Positions 17,872 through 26,994 of a DNA stretch of 64,000 nt are shown piece after piece. The translations under genes were made by a program, and so were the position numbers. The stretch's first letter is position 1. Each line of letters begins with the position of its first letter. Source of the stretch: Chamaesiphon sp041738715 (GTDB taxonomy: Bacteria; Cyanobacteriota; Cyanobacteriia; Cyanobacteriales; Chamaesiphonaceae); NCBI GenBank assembly GCA_041738715.1, contig JBGSPI010000103.1:25429-89428 (forward strand), given 5' to 3'. The notes under the pieces were generated by a model. The model did no database searches. It saw nothing but the letters and a program-made list of their open reading frames with translations, and was not told where the DNA came from.

Positions 17872-17904
17872 AAAAAACCGGACGTTTACTCGCTCCGGTT
17901 TTTT
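17872..17904 (+). terminator. Terminator of tRNA-fMet
   Basis: AAAAAACCGGA and TCCGGTTTTTT form a perfect 11-base stem around an 11-base loop and end in a T run. It directly follows the tRNA. Confidence 0.9.
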
Positions 17905-17955
17905 GGCTTATATCTGTCGGTTCGACTCCGCTCACCGACCAGTCTCATCACGAGA

Positions 17956-18744
17956 CTAAAGTTTAAGCCCCATCGATAAGCCATCGCCAATCGGTAAGAC
18001 TGATACCATGACTCGTTGATCCATCGCTAATTCATGGTTAAATCGATCGATTCCGCTCGTAAATTCATCATCATAACCCGCCAAATTCAACACTCGACCT
18101 TGCCATAGGACATCGGTGGCAAATAATAATCCTTGAGGACGCAATAACTCGATCGCCCGATGGTAGTAAAGTGGATATTGATGCTTAAGACCACAGATGA
18201 CAATCGAGTCAAAACTGGCGATCTCATCCGCTGCTAATAAAGCATCGAGTAAATCGATCCCACCACCAATGCGCAGATCTATTTTTGTGTCTACACCAGC
18301 TTGATGCCAGTAGCGACGAGCTACAGCTAAATGCGCGCCATCGACACCGCAGCTAATTAACTTTCCCCCCTCCGCTATTGCTAGAGCCGTTGCCAGGGTG
18401 GAATAACCGCTAAAAATGCCAATCTCTAATACCCGACTAGCTCTAATTGACTGGAGCGAGAGGCTAATCAACTGCACCTGCTCTAAAGTCGGTTGCATTG
18501 TCGCGAGGGGGTAGTCAGCCATTTCTTGTTGTAAACTGACGAGTAGATTAGCTGGAGTAGTCGAGATCGATCGAATGTACTGCTGGATTCGATCCTCTAC
18601 TCCAGTGCTCGGTTGCTGCTGGGGGTTTTTCGCATGATGGGTTTCCACAAATTGACGGGAACAAGTTTTGCATTGATACCGCTGTTTGCCACGATAAAAA
18701 CCATGCTTGCGAATCTCGCTAGATTGACAGTTGGGACAATTCAT
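17956..18744 (-). CDS. Zinc-ribbon / class I O-methyltransferase-like fusion protein
   Basis: A 262-residue protein with two parts. Residues 1-36 form a four-cysteine zinc ribbon (Cys3, Cys6, Cys25, Cys28; CPNC, then QRYQCKTCSRQF), the type seen at the N-terminus of IS1-like InsA transposition proteins. Residues about 57-262 resemble caffeoyl-CoA-type O-methyltransferases, with the SAM loop VLEIGIFSGYSTLATALA at 105-122 and ARRYWHQAGV at 142-151. The metal ligands have changed: the family IDADK is ICGLK (183-187), and ADNVLW is ATDVLW (209-214). So SAM may bind, but metal-dependent catechol methylation is doubtful. The N-terminal part suggests a nucleic-acid or protein target. It starts 18 bases after comFB on the same strand. 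Confidence 0.8.
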   Translation of the reverse strand: MNCPNCQSSEIRKHGFYRGKQRYQCKTCSRQFVETHHAKNPQQQPSTGVEDRIQQYIRSISTTPANLLVSLQQEMADYPLATMQPTLEQVQLISLSLQSIRASRVLEIGIFSGYSTLATALAIAEGGKLISCGVDGAHLAVARRYWHQAGVDTKIDLRIGGGIDLLDALLAADEIASFDSIVICGLKHQYPLYYHRAIELLRPQGLLFATDVLWQGRVLNLAGYDDEFTSGIDRFNHELAMDQRVMVSVLPIGDGLSMGLKL

Positions 18745-18762
18745 TCAACTTTGATAATGTCC

Positions 18763-19326
18763 CTAGTTATTGGCTCCCACCGGATGATTTTCGGATTCAA
18801 ACTGTGGTGCATAGGCTTGGAGCAGTGTACTAACTTGTTTGACAACTTCATCACCAACAGGCTTAGTCAGAGCTTGACGTTCGGGGAAGAATTCGGGACG
18901 ATCTAGATTGTGCGCGATCGCAGATTCAACTTGTTGGGCAATCGTCTGTTGTAGTTCCGTTTGCGCCCGTTTCCGCTGATAACTAGCACCTTCTTCGGTG
19001 GTAGCATAAAGGGGCGGTAGCCGATTGAGTGCATAAGCAGCGATATCACCAACATCTAGTTGTCCGTCAGTATTAACTTCAATCGCGGTAATCTGAGCGA
19101 TAGTTTCAGTTAAAACCAACTCTTCCATGACGTTGATAAACTGTTTACGTGGAACTGTGACCACTTCACCTGCGAGTAATGCCCCCATCAGATGATCGAG
19201 TGCCATATACTCTTCTACGGATAGCTCCGCTGCACTGTCGCAAATGCGACCAACTTCGGCTTCCATTCCAGGGGTTAAATAGCCTTCGTCTAAAGCTTGT
19301 TCTACGATTGCTTGGATATTCATCAT
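18763..19326 (-). CDS. ComFB family protein
   Basis: About 187 residues, read from adjacent ATG codons at 19326 and 19323; a frame open further upstream lacks support. The core NIQAIVEQALDEGYLTPGME, then EVGRICDSAAELSVEEYMAL and VPRKQFINVMEELVLTE, is the conserved ComFB block. ComFB was named from the Bacillus competence operon. In cyanobacteria, members such as Slr1970 and Anabaena CdgR have been reported to bind cyclic di-GMP. The part from about residue 90 to the end, with a second-half helical region, is the usual cyanobacterial extension. It ends 18 bases before the zinc-ribbon/methyltransferase start, so the two genes are likely co-transcribed and perhaps functionally linked. Confidence 0.88.
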   Translation of the reverse strand: MMNIQAIVEQALDEGYLTPGMEAEVGRICDSAAELSVEEYMALDHLMGALLAGEVVTVPRKQFINVMEELVLTETIAQITAIEVNTDGQLDVGDIAAYALNRLPPLYATTEEGASYQRKRAQTELQQTIAQQVESAIAHNLDRPEFFPERQALTKPVGDEVVKQVSTLLQAYAPQFESENHPVGANN

Positions 19327-19426
19327 GCGGAAACAGTTAATAATAATCCTAGATAGCTCAATTGCCAACTGAGGTTAAGTCACTAGTTGAGTATATTATG
19401 CCCTGACAACGAACAAGTTTAACATT

Positions 19427-19936
19427 TTAGGGATGAGCGGCATCATCGATCGAGATTGATCGCTTATCTGTCCCGATTTCTGCGCCACAGTGTTCTGGTA
19501 GAATGTTTCGATCGTCAAGGATGTGAAAGTCTGGGGTATCTAGCCAGTTAGTCAGTATTTCTGGGAACTGTTGACGTTTTCTAGTTTGAGGATCGATCAC
19601 TATATGCTTCGTTAGGGCAGTTGCATGGATAGTTAATCGATCGAGACTCGATCTAAGCTGATATTTGATCTCAAATTTACAACTATCGATCGATTGTGGA
19701 TGTAGTTGAACGATCACTCGATCGCCACAAAATAATGGTCGCAAAAAATCAGCAGATACATGGATAATTGGTACAGCAAATTCAGCATTATTAACAAATG
19801 CTGACAAATCGATTCCGGCATGAATTAATGAAGCTTCGTAGGCAACATGACAGATCGAGATAATATTGGCAAAATATACAACCCCCGCCGCATCTGTGTC
19901 TCGAAATTGCACTGTATATTCATAACTAAAAGACAT
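19427..19936 (-). CDS. Hotdog-fold acyl-CoA thioesterase (4-HBT/DHNA-CoA hydrolase type)
   Basis: A 169-residue single-domain hotdog thioesterase. The N-terminal signature RDTDAAGVVYFANIISICHVAYEAS holds the catalytic Asp of the 4-hydroxybenzoyl-CoA thioesterase family. Its cyanobacterial relative Slr0204 hydrolyses 1,4-dihydroxy-2-naphthoyl-CoA in phylloquinone synthesis, and this is the best candidate role here. The tail after residue 135 (FHILDDRNILPEHCGAEIG in part) is not conserved in my reading. It is on the same strand as comFB, 100 bases upstream. Confidence 0.82.
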   Translation of the reverse strand: MSFSYEYTVQFRDTDAAGVVYFANIISICHVAYEASLIHAGIDLSAFVNNAEFAVPIIHVSADFLRPLFCGDRVIVQLHPQSIDSCKFEIKYQLRSSLDRLTIHATALTKHIVIDPQTRKRQQFPEILTNWLDTPDFHILDDRNILPEHCGAEIGTDKRSISIDDAAHP

Positions 19937-20006
19937 CAGGATTTAGTATTTATAGGATTTAAGAATTTTCAGGATGATGATTGTGACTAGGTTTTCGCTA
20001 TGCTTG

Positions 20007-22145
20007 CTAAATTGCTAATAGAGGCTGACACTGACTCAAAGCTTGAGCTAATTGTTCAACCTTCACTGGTTTAGTCACATAGTCGTGCATTCCTGCTGCG
20101 AGACAGTCCTCCTTATCACCTTCGAGGGCATTTGCGGTCATCGCAATAATTGTCGGACAGAGATGTTGGGGAAACTCTCTTAAAATACGTCTGGTAGCTT
20201 CTAAACCATCCATTTTAGGCATTTGTAAGTCCATCAAAATTACATCATAGGCATTATTTTTGAGTAATTCTAGGACTTCGACACCATTCATCGCAATGTC
20301 CGCCTGATAGCCGATCCGTTTCAACATGTGAATTGCCACTTTTTGATTAACAAGATTGTCTTCAGCGAGGAGAATTCGCAGGGGAAATGTCGCTTGATAG
20401 AGATCGTAATTTGCTGATTTTGGTTTAGATGGGATGAGTGGTTGACTCGATCGCGAACCTAAAATGTGCGAGAGAACTTCCTGAAGTTGAAATTGTTTGA
20501 TTGGTTTATTTAATGTTGCGGCAAAACTCACTTTCGATGCTTCAATTTCAGCCCGACTAATGCTGAGAGAACTGAGCATCACTAATGGTAAATCTTGATA
20601 TTCTGGAAACTGACGAATTTTTTGAGCGAGTGTTAAACCATCCATATTAGGCATTTGCATGTCTAAAATTGCCAGGTCGAAATGACCGCGTAAATTGAGC
20701 AATTTGATTGCTTCTGCTCCAGATTCAGTCGCATGGGCAGACATCCCCCAAGATTGAGCTTGTAAGGCGAGAATTTTCCGATGAGTCGCATTATCTTCGA
20801 CGATTAATAATCGCTTACCTTGCAACTGTTCAGCTTGCTGTTGTTCTTTGTGGCGATAATGGGGAGATGCGGGAGCAGCTTTTGCCATAATAGTAAAGAA
20901 GAAACTCGACCCACCATCACTATTACTCTCAACCCACAATTTTCCGCCCATTAATTCAGTTAAGCGTTTACTGATAATTAAGCCTAAACCTGTCCCGCCA
21001 TAATTGCGCGTAGTTGAAGAATCTACTTGACTAAAGGCTTTAAATAATCGATCAATCTTATCCTGCGGAATGCCAATTCCGGTGTCTTTGACTAAAAATC
21101 TTACTTCATAGGTTGGGCAATCAGCCGCAATGACGGGATCTTCGGTGATAGTAATCTTTCTCGCAGTTACGCCGACAACCACTTCGCCAGCATTGGTAAA
21201 TTTTAAACCATTCCCAACTAAATTAACTAAGATCTGGCGAATCCGCGTCACATCACCAACAATCCAACTGGGTGTATTTTTATAAATTAGATAGGCAAGT
21301 TCTAAGTTTTTTTCCGCAGCTTTGGGCGCGAGGAGATCGAGGGTTTCTTCGATACAGTCGCGAATATCAAATGGTTGATAGTCAAGTTCTAGTTTGCCCG
21401 ATTCGATTTTGGAAAAATCGAGAATATCATTGATTAGGGTTAATAAGGCATCACCACTATGGCGAATTGTGCTGACAAATTCATATTGTTGAGCAGTCAG
21501 TTCGGTATCTAATAATAACCCGGTCATGCCAATGACACCATTCATCGGTGTGCGAATTTCATGACTCATGGCAGCTAAAAAAGCACTTTTAGCTTTGTTC
21601 GCTGCTTCCGCTGTTTTCTTGGATTGTTCGAGCAGGTGATTTTGCGTCTTCAGTTTCTCGGCTGTATCGATTAGGGCTATATTTGAGGCTTCGAGTTCCT
21701 TGGCTGTGTCGCGGAGGGCTAAATTTGAGGCTTCGAGTTCTCGATACAAGTGGGATTGATAGAGTAATCGTTTGACTCGTTGGCGCAATCCCGCCCAGTG
21801 AATCGGTTTGGTAATGTAGTCAGCGGCACCGACTTGATAAGCTCGATCAAGTGATGAGTTATCATCTAAGCCAGTGATCATCAAAACTGGGGTCATATCG
21901 CCGCCGGGTAGGTGCTGTAACTGTTCGCAGCATTCAAACCCATCCATTTCGGGCATGACTCCATCCATCAAAATGACATCTGGCTGGATTTCCTGGTAGA
22001 TAATTAGAGCTTCCTCACCATTTCTGGCAGTGGCAATCTGATAGCCATCTTCCTGCATTTTTTGGCACAATAACGCGCGCACCATCTCGTCATCATCGAC
22101 AATTAAGATCAGTGGAGGGTGATGTGGCGTTGGTCCGATTTTCAT
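20007..22145 (-). CDS. Cytoplasmic hybrid sensor histidine kinase with three receiver domains
   Basis: About 712 residues from the ATG at 22145 (a TTG eight codons earlier is possible). Domain order: receiver 1 (phospho-Asp61 in LMDGVMPEMDG), a coiled coil with two tandem copies of ELEASN.AL.DTA near 135-165, HisKA with His195 in MSHEIRTPMNG, an HATPase domain with DTGIGIP and GGTGLGL, receiver 2 (Asp495 in LDMQMPNMDG) and receiver 3 (Asp639 in LMDLQMPKMDG). No membrane segment or PAS/GAF input domain is present, so the signal probably arrives at receiver 1 by phosphotransfer. The tandem repeat in the linker looks like a local duplication. No partner kinase or output gene adjoins it, so the pathway is unknown. 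Confidence 0.92.
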   Translation of the reverse strand: MKIGPTPHHPPLILIVDDDEMVRALLCQKMQEDGYQIATARNGEEALIIYQEIQPDVILMDGVMPEMDGFECCEQLQHLPGGDMTPVLMITGLDDNSSLDRAYQVGAADYITKPIHWAGLRQRVKRLLYQSHLYRELEASNLALRDTAKELEASNIALIDTAEKLKTQNHLLEQSKKTAEAANKAKSAFLAAMSHEIRTPMNGVIGMTGLLLDTELTAQQYEFVSTIRHSGDALLTLINDILDFSKIESGKLELDYQPFDIRDCIEETLDLLAPKAAEKNLELAYLIYKNTPSWIVGDVTRIRQILVNLVGNGLKFTNAGEVVVGVTARKITITEDPVIAADCPTYEVRFLVKDTGIGIPQDKIDRLFKAFSQVDSSTTRNYGGTGLGLIISKRLTELMGGKLWVESNSDGGSSFFFTIMAKAAPASPHYRHKEQQQAEQLQGKRLLIVEDNATHRKILALQAQSWGMSAHATESGAEAIKLLNLRGHFDLAILDMQMPNMDGLTLAQKIRQFPEYQDLPLVMLSSLSISRAEIEASKVSFAATLNKPIKQFQLQEVLSHILGSRSSQPLIPSKPKSANYDLYQATFPLRILLAEDNLVNQKVAIHMLKRIGYQADIAMNGVEVLELLKNNAYDVILMDLQMPKMDGLEATRRILREFPQHLCPTIIAMTANALEGDKEDCLAAGMHDYVTKPVKVEQLAQALSQCQPLLAI

Positions 22146-22645
22146 GAGTAATCTCGGCTCAGTTATCAATGGGGTGGAAAGATTGCGCTTAGAGTGAAGA
22201 TCCAGATCTTAAATTGGATCGTAGCTGACGAGATCTCATATCTATTGCCAAAAGCGACACAGTCTTGTTGCAATGATATAGATAATTGTCGTTCTCTAAA
22301 ATTATTTATCCCAAAAATCAGGCACTAACCAACATATTTTCTTAAATGGAGCGAAATTTGCGCCGACTGATTGCTCCACTGCCGGATCGTCGATGACTAA
22401 TAGAATATAGATCGTCGCACAATTTCCGAACTTATTCTGCGATCGGTGGTAACTAACAGCACAGTTCTGTGGTACTATCCGGTGTTATCTGTTACTAGTT
22501 GTTAGTGTGGGTGGAAAGTATAGGATAGAGGGTTGCAGCGTCGCAGATCTTTCCTTACGGTGGTACAGCTTTCCCCAATTCCTAATCCCTACCCCCTAAT
22601 CTCTACTCTGTGCTACCGCTCCTTCGATCTTTTGACTGTAATTTC
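22146..22645. other. 500-base spacer between divergent kinase and pyk genes
   Basis: Nothing recognisable is encoded. It must hold the promoters of both divergent genes. A stretch of simple CCTAATCCCTA-type repeats lies just upstream of pyk. Only very short open frames occur, without ribosome binding sites. Confidence 0.5.
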
Positions 22646-24400
22646 ATGCAATTGCGAGACTCCCTCCGTCGAACTAAAATTGTTGCTACCATTGGACCAG
22701 CAACTAGTAGTCCTGAAGTCCTGAGACAACTGATCCAAGCGGGAGCCACTACCCTCCGCCTCAATTTTTCTCACGGTACCCACGATGACCATTTGGCAAA
22801 TATTCGGCTGATTCGGCAGATCTCTTTTGAACTCGATCGACCTGTGGGAATTTTACAGGATTTACAGGGGCCGAAAATTCGGTTGGGTAAATTTGGCGAT
22901 GGTCCAATTGTCCTCAAAAATGGCGATCCATTCACGCTGACCAGTAAAATTATCCCTGGTACTCAAACAATTAGTGCTGTCACCTATGATAATCTGGCGC
23001 AAGAAGTCCCGGTTGGGGCGACGATTTTGCTAGATGATGGTAAAGTCGAGATGATCGTCGTCGATGTCGATCGGGATACCCAAGAATTGCACTGTCAGGT
23101 GGTAGTTGGGGGTACTCTGTCCAACAACAAAGGTGTCAACTTTCCAGGCGTTTATCTCTCGATTAAAGCTCTAACAGATAAAGACCGTCAGGATTTGATG
23201 TTCGGGCTAGACCAGGGTGTAGACTGGGTAGCACTCAGTTTTGTCCGCAATCCGGCGGATATCCTGGAAATCAAAGAACTGATCGCTAATGCAGGTAAAG
23301 AAACCCCGGTTATTGCCAAAATCGAGAAGCATGAAGCGATCGAACAAATGGAAGAAATCCTCTCACTGTGTGATGGGGTGATGGTAGCACGGGGTGACTT
23401 AGGTGTCGAGTTACCCGCCGAACAAGTCCCGAGAATGCAGAAGTTACTGATTGCTACCGCCAATCGGCTCGGGATTCCGATTATTACGGCAACCCAAATG
23501 CTCGATAGTATGGTCAGTAATCCTCGTGCCACTCGCGCCGAGATTTCTGACGTTGCCAATGCGATTTTAGACGGTACTGATGCGGTGATGCTCTCCAATG
23601 AAACCGCCGTCGGCAATTATCCGATCGAAGCCGTCGAGACGATGGCGAAAATTGCCCTGGAAACCGAGAAAGAACGCCTCTCTCGCCGGTGGGAAGATAA
23701 TAAAAGGTCAATTCCTAACGCCATCAGCGAAGCAGTGGGTAATATCGCCGAACAACTTGGAGCCGCCGCGATTATCCCCTTCACTAAAACGGGCGCAACC
23801 GCTCGGAGCGTATCGAAATTCCGTCCATCTAAGCCAATTCTCGCCGTCACACCTCATGTCGATGTAGCCCGCAGGCTCCAACTCGTTTGGGGCGTTCAAC
23901 CGATTCTCCTGCTCGATTTACCCAATGTCAGTGACAATTTCCAGGCTGCCATCAACATGGCCCGGACGAGCAACTTGCTCCAAGAGGGGGATTTAGTCGT
24001 GATTACTTCTGGAACTCAAGGGGTTGCTGGTTCGACTGACTTGGTAAAAGTGGAAGTTGTCACAGCCATCTTGGGCAAAGGGATTGGCATCGGTCAAGGT
24101 TTGGTAACTGGGGTGGCTCATATCGCCCATACACCCAAGGACATTGCCCACTTTAATAAAGGGGATATCCTGATTGCTACGGCGACAAGCGCGGACTATT
24201 TAGAAGCGATTCGCAAAGCTGGAGCGATTGTGGTCGAAGATGAAGGATTGACTTGTCATGCAGCCGTTATTGGACTAAGACTGGACATTCCGGTGATTGT
24301 TGGGGTGAAGGATGCTACGGGCACAATTCGCGGTGGGACAGTGATCACACTCGATGTTCAACGTGGGTTGATCTATTCAGGGGCGATTAGTTTTGGATAG
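22646..24400 (+). CDS. pyk: Pyruvate kinase with C-terminal PEP-utilising domain
   Basis: This enzyme makes pyruvate and ATP from phosphoenolpyruvate and ADP, the last step of glycolysis, in the cytoplasm. I chose the ATG at 22646 (MQLRDSLRRTKIVATIGPAT), which matches the usual start; a GTG at 22610 would add 12 residues. The product is 584 residues. Signatures are IGPATSSPEVLRQ, the active-site block AKIEKHEAIEQMEEIL, ARGDLGVELP and TQMLDSM. Beyond residue 480, the C-terminal extension has EDEGLTCHAAVIGLRLDIPV, a PEP-utilising mobile domain with the phosphohistidine motif. This extended form is common in cyanobacteria. It converges on the next gene with a gap of six bases. Confidence 0.97.
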   Translation: MQLRDSLRRTKIVATIGPATSSPEVLRQLIQAGATTLRLNFSHGTHDDHLANIRLIRQISFELDRPVGILQDLQGPKIRLGKFGDGPIVLKNGDPFTLTSKIIPGTQTISAVTYDNLAQEVPVGATILLDDGKVEMIVVDVDRDTQELHCQVVVGGTLSNNKGVNFPGVYLSIKALTDKDRQDLMFGLDQGVDWVALSFVRNPADILEIKELIANAGKETPVIAKIEKHEAIEQMEEILSLCDGVMVARGDLGVELPAEQVPRMQKLLIATANRLGIPIITATQMLDSMVSNPRATRAEISDVANAILDGTDAVMLSNETAVGNYPIEAVETMAKIALETEKERLSRRWEDNKRSIPNAISEAVGNIAEQLGAAAIIPFTKTGATARSVSKFRPSKPILAVTPHVDVARRLQLVWGVQPILLLDLPNVSDNFQAAINMARTSNLLQEGDLVVITSGTQGVAGSTDLVKVEVVTAILGKGIGIGQGLVTGVAHIAHTPKDIAHFNKGDILIATATSADYLEAIRKAGAIVVEDEGLTCHAAVIGLRLDIPVIVGVKDATGTIRGGTVITLDVQRGLIYSGAISFG

Positions 24401-24406
24401 GAATCG

Positions 24407-24877
24407 TTATTCACCCAAAAATTTGCGTAAGTCGAACTCCGGGGGGTTTGCAGTTGCCGCAGGTGAGTTAGACAACATGAGCAAAATGCGATCGGTATAA
24501 TCTACCGCTCCACGTAGTTCTTGTTGGATGATCTCCAATCCTCCATTAGCATATTCTTCAAAGATCTGAATCCGTTGCTGCTCAAATTCCGATCGATCTG
24601 GTGAAATAATATTGATGTTTTCAGTAGCAGCGATCGCAATTAGTTTCATGACTGGATCGTAGCCACGAGTAATGAAAACTTCACTATTAATTGGCCCCGG
24701 TTCTTTTTTAGATATTTCGCCCAATGCCACCCGGTGTTGTTGTTTGGCACCTAATACTGCTGCAAATAAAATCACATCTGCATAAATTTGAAACGGACTA
24801 TTATTTTCTGTTGATCCAATTAATGACTTGACTAATTCCGCCTTATCTCTGGCAACTCTAATCCGATGTTCTGACAT
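24407..24877 (-). CDS. DNA phosphorothioation-associated protein 4-like (orphan)
   Basis: About 156 residues from the ATG at 24877; GGGAGA lies four bases before it, so an ATG four codons upstream is less likely. Recognisable blocks are IRVARDKAELVKSLIG, FQIYADVILFAAVLGAKQ and IFEEYANGGLEIIQQEL. These match my memory of the family annotated as DNA phosphorothioation-associated protein 4, usually found beside dnd or dpt (phosphorothioate modification and restriction) genes. No dndA-E or dptF-H gene lies in this window, so it is an orphan here. It has no membrane segments. The molecular function of the family is not established. It converges on pyk. Confidence 0.72.
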   Translation of the reverse strand: MSEHRIRVARDKAELVKSLIGSTENNSPFQIYADVILFAAVLGAKQQHRVALGEISKKEPGPINSEVFITRGYDPVMKLIAIAATENINIISPDRSEFEQQRIQIFEEYANGGLEIIQQELRGAVDYTDRILLMLSNSPAATANPPEFDLRKFLGE

Positions 24878-25039
24878 TGATTCTCCCATTTACTCGATCG
24901 CAATTGGCTGTTCGGCTTTCCCGTAGTTATGGTGATAGGTTTCAAAAAGTTAGGCAAAAGTCGAAGTTGAGGAGATGGGGAAAATTCCGCTTTCGCTACA
25001 TTTTCCCCCATAAACCCAGGAGAGCCAACTAGCAATAGT

Positions 25040-26731
25040 TTAATCTAGATGATCCTCATCCACATCTTCGATCGCGACTGGTGCATCTTCAGGCATTCTC
25101 AATGAGTCTACCAACTGCTGAATTTCCAGTGGTGGTGCTGGTGTGAATCGAGATACAATCCAGGTGACGCTAAAATTAATCACCATTCCCAAAGTCCCAA
25201 TACCCTCAGCCGACACGCCAAAAAACCAAGGCTGCATCCCATAGAATTTTACCCCAGAAATATAGAAGATTGTAAAGGCTAATCCGACAATCATCCCGGC
25301 GATTGCCCCTTCTCGATTGGTGCGTTTATCAAAGATACCTAAGATAATAATCGGGAAGAAACTAGCTGCGGCTAATCCAAAGGCAAAAGCAACTACTTGA
25401 GCCACAAAACCAGGCGGATTTACCCCAAAATAGCCGGCAATTACTACGGCAAAACCGACCATGAATCTACCGACGAGAACTCGTTTTTTCTCCGAGGCGG
25501 TAGGATCGATCATCCGATAATAAATATCGTGGGCGACAGAACTAGAAATTACTAGTAATAATCCAGATGCCGTCGATAATGCTGCGGCTAAACCACCAGC
25601 AGCTACTAAACCAATTACCCAGGGAGCTAATTTAGCTACTTCTGGGGTAGATAGCACGATAATATCGGGATCGATGATAATTTCGCTAGTAGTTTTATCA
25701 GCGGTTAATTCGAGTTTACCATTACCATTTTTGTCTTCAAAAGTTAGTAGTTTAGTGCTTTTCCATTTATTCACCCAATCTAATTGTTGAACTTCGGCGA
25801 CAGGACGATCGTTCAATGTATTAATTAAATTGTAACGGGCAAACGTTGATAAAGCTGGGGCGGTAGTATATAACAAGGCAATCATCAAGAGTGCCCAGCC
25901 CGCGGAAAACCGCGCTGCTCGAACATCTTTAACCGTGTAGAATCTCACGATTACATGTGGTAGTCCAGCAGTTCCCACCATTAACGCGATTGTCGTAAAT
26001 AGTACATCCAACATTGATTTGTGGACAAACGGTTTAGTATATTCGCCGATGCCCAGATCTACTTGTATTTGATTGAGTTTGGGAACAATATCACTAAAGA
26101 CAAACGATAGTTGTGGAATCGGATTATTAGTCAGCGTAAATGAAATCGAGATCGCCGGAATCAAATAAGCAACGATTAAGATGCAATATTGAGCTACTTG
26201 AGTCCAGGTAATTCCCTTCATCCCACCCAAAACTGCAAAGAAACCGACAATAATCATGCCAATGATTACACCAGTATTAATATCTACTTGTAAAAACCGA
26301 CTGAAGACAATTCCCACACCGCGCATTTGTCCCGCAACATAAGTCATCGAGACAAATAAAGCCGCAAACACTGCCACCAGTCGAGCGACATTTGAGTAAT
26401 AGCGATCTCCAACAAAGTCCGGTACAGTATACTTCCCAAACTTGCGGAGATAGGGAGCCAGCAGCAGAGCCAGCAACACATAACCCCCTGTCCACCCCAT
26501 CAGGTACATCGAGCCATCATAGCCCATCGACGAGATCAATCCCGCCATCGAGATAAACGAAGCCGCAGACATCCAGTCCGCCGCCGTCGCTGCTCCATTC
26601 GCCAAAGCAGGAATACCTTGTCCCGCCACAAAAAATCCTTTACTATCTTTGACCCGCGAACTCCAACCAATATAAAGGTATAAAATGAACGAGAGGATAA
26701 CTAAAGTAATAGTCCAAGCTTCTGCTGACAT
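25040..26731 (-). CDS. Sodium/solute symporter (SSS family, large subunit)
   Basis: A 563-residue transporter of the sodium:solute symporter family, in the subgroup that pairs with a small DUF4212 protein. About thirteen membrane segments are apparent. Family blocks are AADWMSAASFISMAGLI near residue 50, YTVPDFVGDRYYS and ATASGLLLVISSSVAHDIYY-like sequence near residue 385. The subgroup is thought to move acetate or other small carboxylates, but the substrate cannot be fixed from sequence. A hydrophilic insert (KNGNGKLELTADKTTSE) near residues 330-345 contains an acidic loop of EF-hand type composition. The start ATG overlaps the stop of the small gene upstream by one base, which implies translational coupling. 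Confidence 0.9.
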   Translation of the reverse strand: MSAEAWTITLVILSFILYLYIGWSSRVKDSKGFFVAGQGIPALANGAATAADWMSAASFISMAGLISSMGYDGSMYLMGWTGGYVLLALLLAPYLRKFGKYTVPDFVGDRYYSNVARLVAVFAALFVSMTYVAGQMRGVGIVFSRFLQVDINTGVIIGMIIVGFFAVLGGMKGITWTQVAQYCILIVAYLIPAISISFTLTNNPIPQLSFVFSDIVPKLNQIQVDLGIGEYTKPFVHKSMLDVLFTTIALMVGTAGLPHVIVRFYTVKDVRAARFSAGWALLMIALLYTTAPALSTFARYNLINTLNDRPVAEVQQLDWVNKWKSTKLLTFEDKNGNGKLELTADKTTSEIIIDPDIIVLSTPEVAKLAPWVIGLVAAGGLAAALSTASGLLLVISSSVAHDIYYRMIDPTASEKKRVLVGRFMVGFAVVIAGYFGVNPPGFVAQVVAFAFGLAAASFFPIIILGIFDKRTNREGAIAGMIVGLAFTIFYISGVKFYGMQPWFFGVSAEGIGTLGMVINFSVTWIVSRFTPAPPLEIQQLVDSLRMPEDAPVAIEDVDEDHLD

Positions 26732-26994
26732 TATCGATCTCTCCTGTTCAGACCATATTTACGATCCAATTTATCCATTTGAATCGCGTAAACAAAAATC
26801 AGGGCAACAAATACAAAAATAGACCCTTGTTGAGCCATCCAAAACCCAAAAGGCAAACTGCCAATCCGGATGGTATTTAAGGGCTGCACCAAGAGAATAC
26901 TAAAACCCAGCGAAACCAAACCCCACACCAGCAGGAGATTTCTAATTAATTTAGTATTAGCCCGCCAGTAAGCTTGATGGCGATCTTCATTCAT
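26731..26994 (-). CDS. DUF4212 small subunit of sodium/solute symporter
   Basis: An 87-residue protein with two membrane helices (residues about 18-38 and 56-78) and the family blocks YWRANTKLIRNLL and GFWMAQQGSIFVFVALIF. DUF4212 proteins are always found just upstream of the symporter subgroup encoded next, and are thought to be a small subunit. The stop and the next start overlap in TAATG. The ATG is preceded by few purines. The divergent spacer to map contains only non-coding sequence. Confidence 0.92.
   Translation of the reverse strand: MNEDRHQAYWRANTKLIRNLLLVWGLVSLGFSILLVQPLNTIRIGSLPFGFWMAQQGSIFVFVALIFVYAIQMDKLDRKYGLNRRDR

Noticed and set aside
17918..17943. tRNA-like 3' end, GTCGGTTCGACTCCGCTCACCGACCA
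   Set aside because: The acceptor part is too short and there is no cloverleaf; it is more likely a dispersed intergenic repeat.
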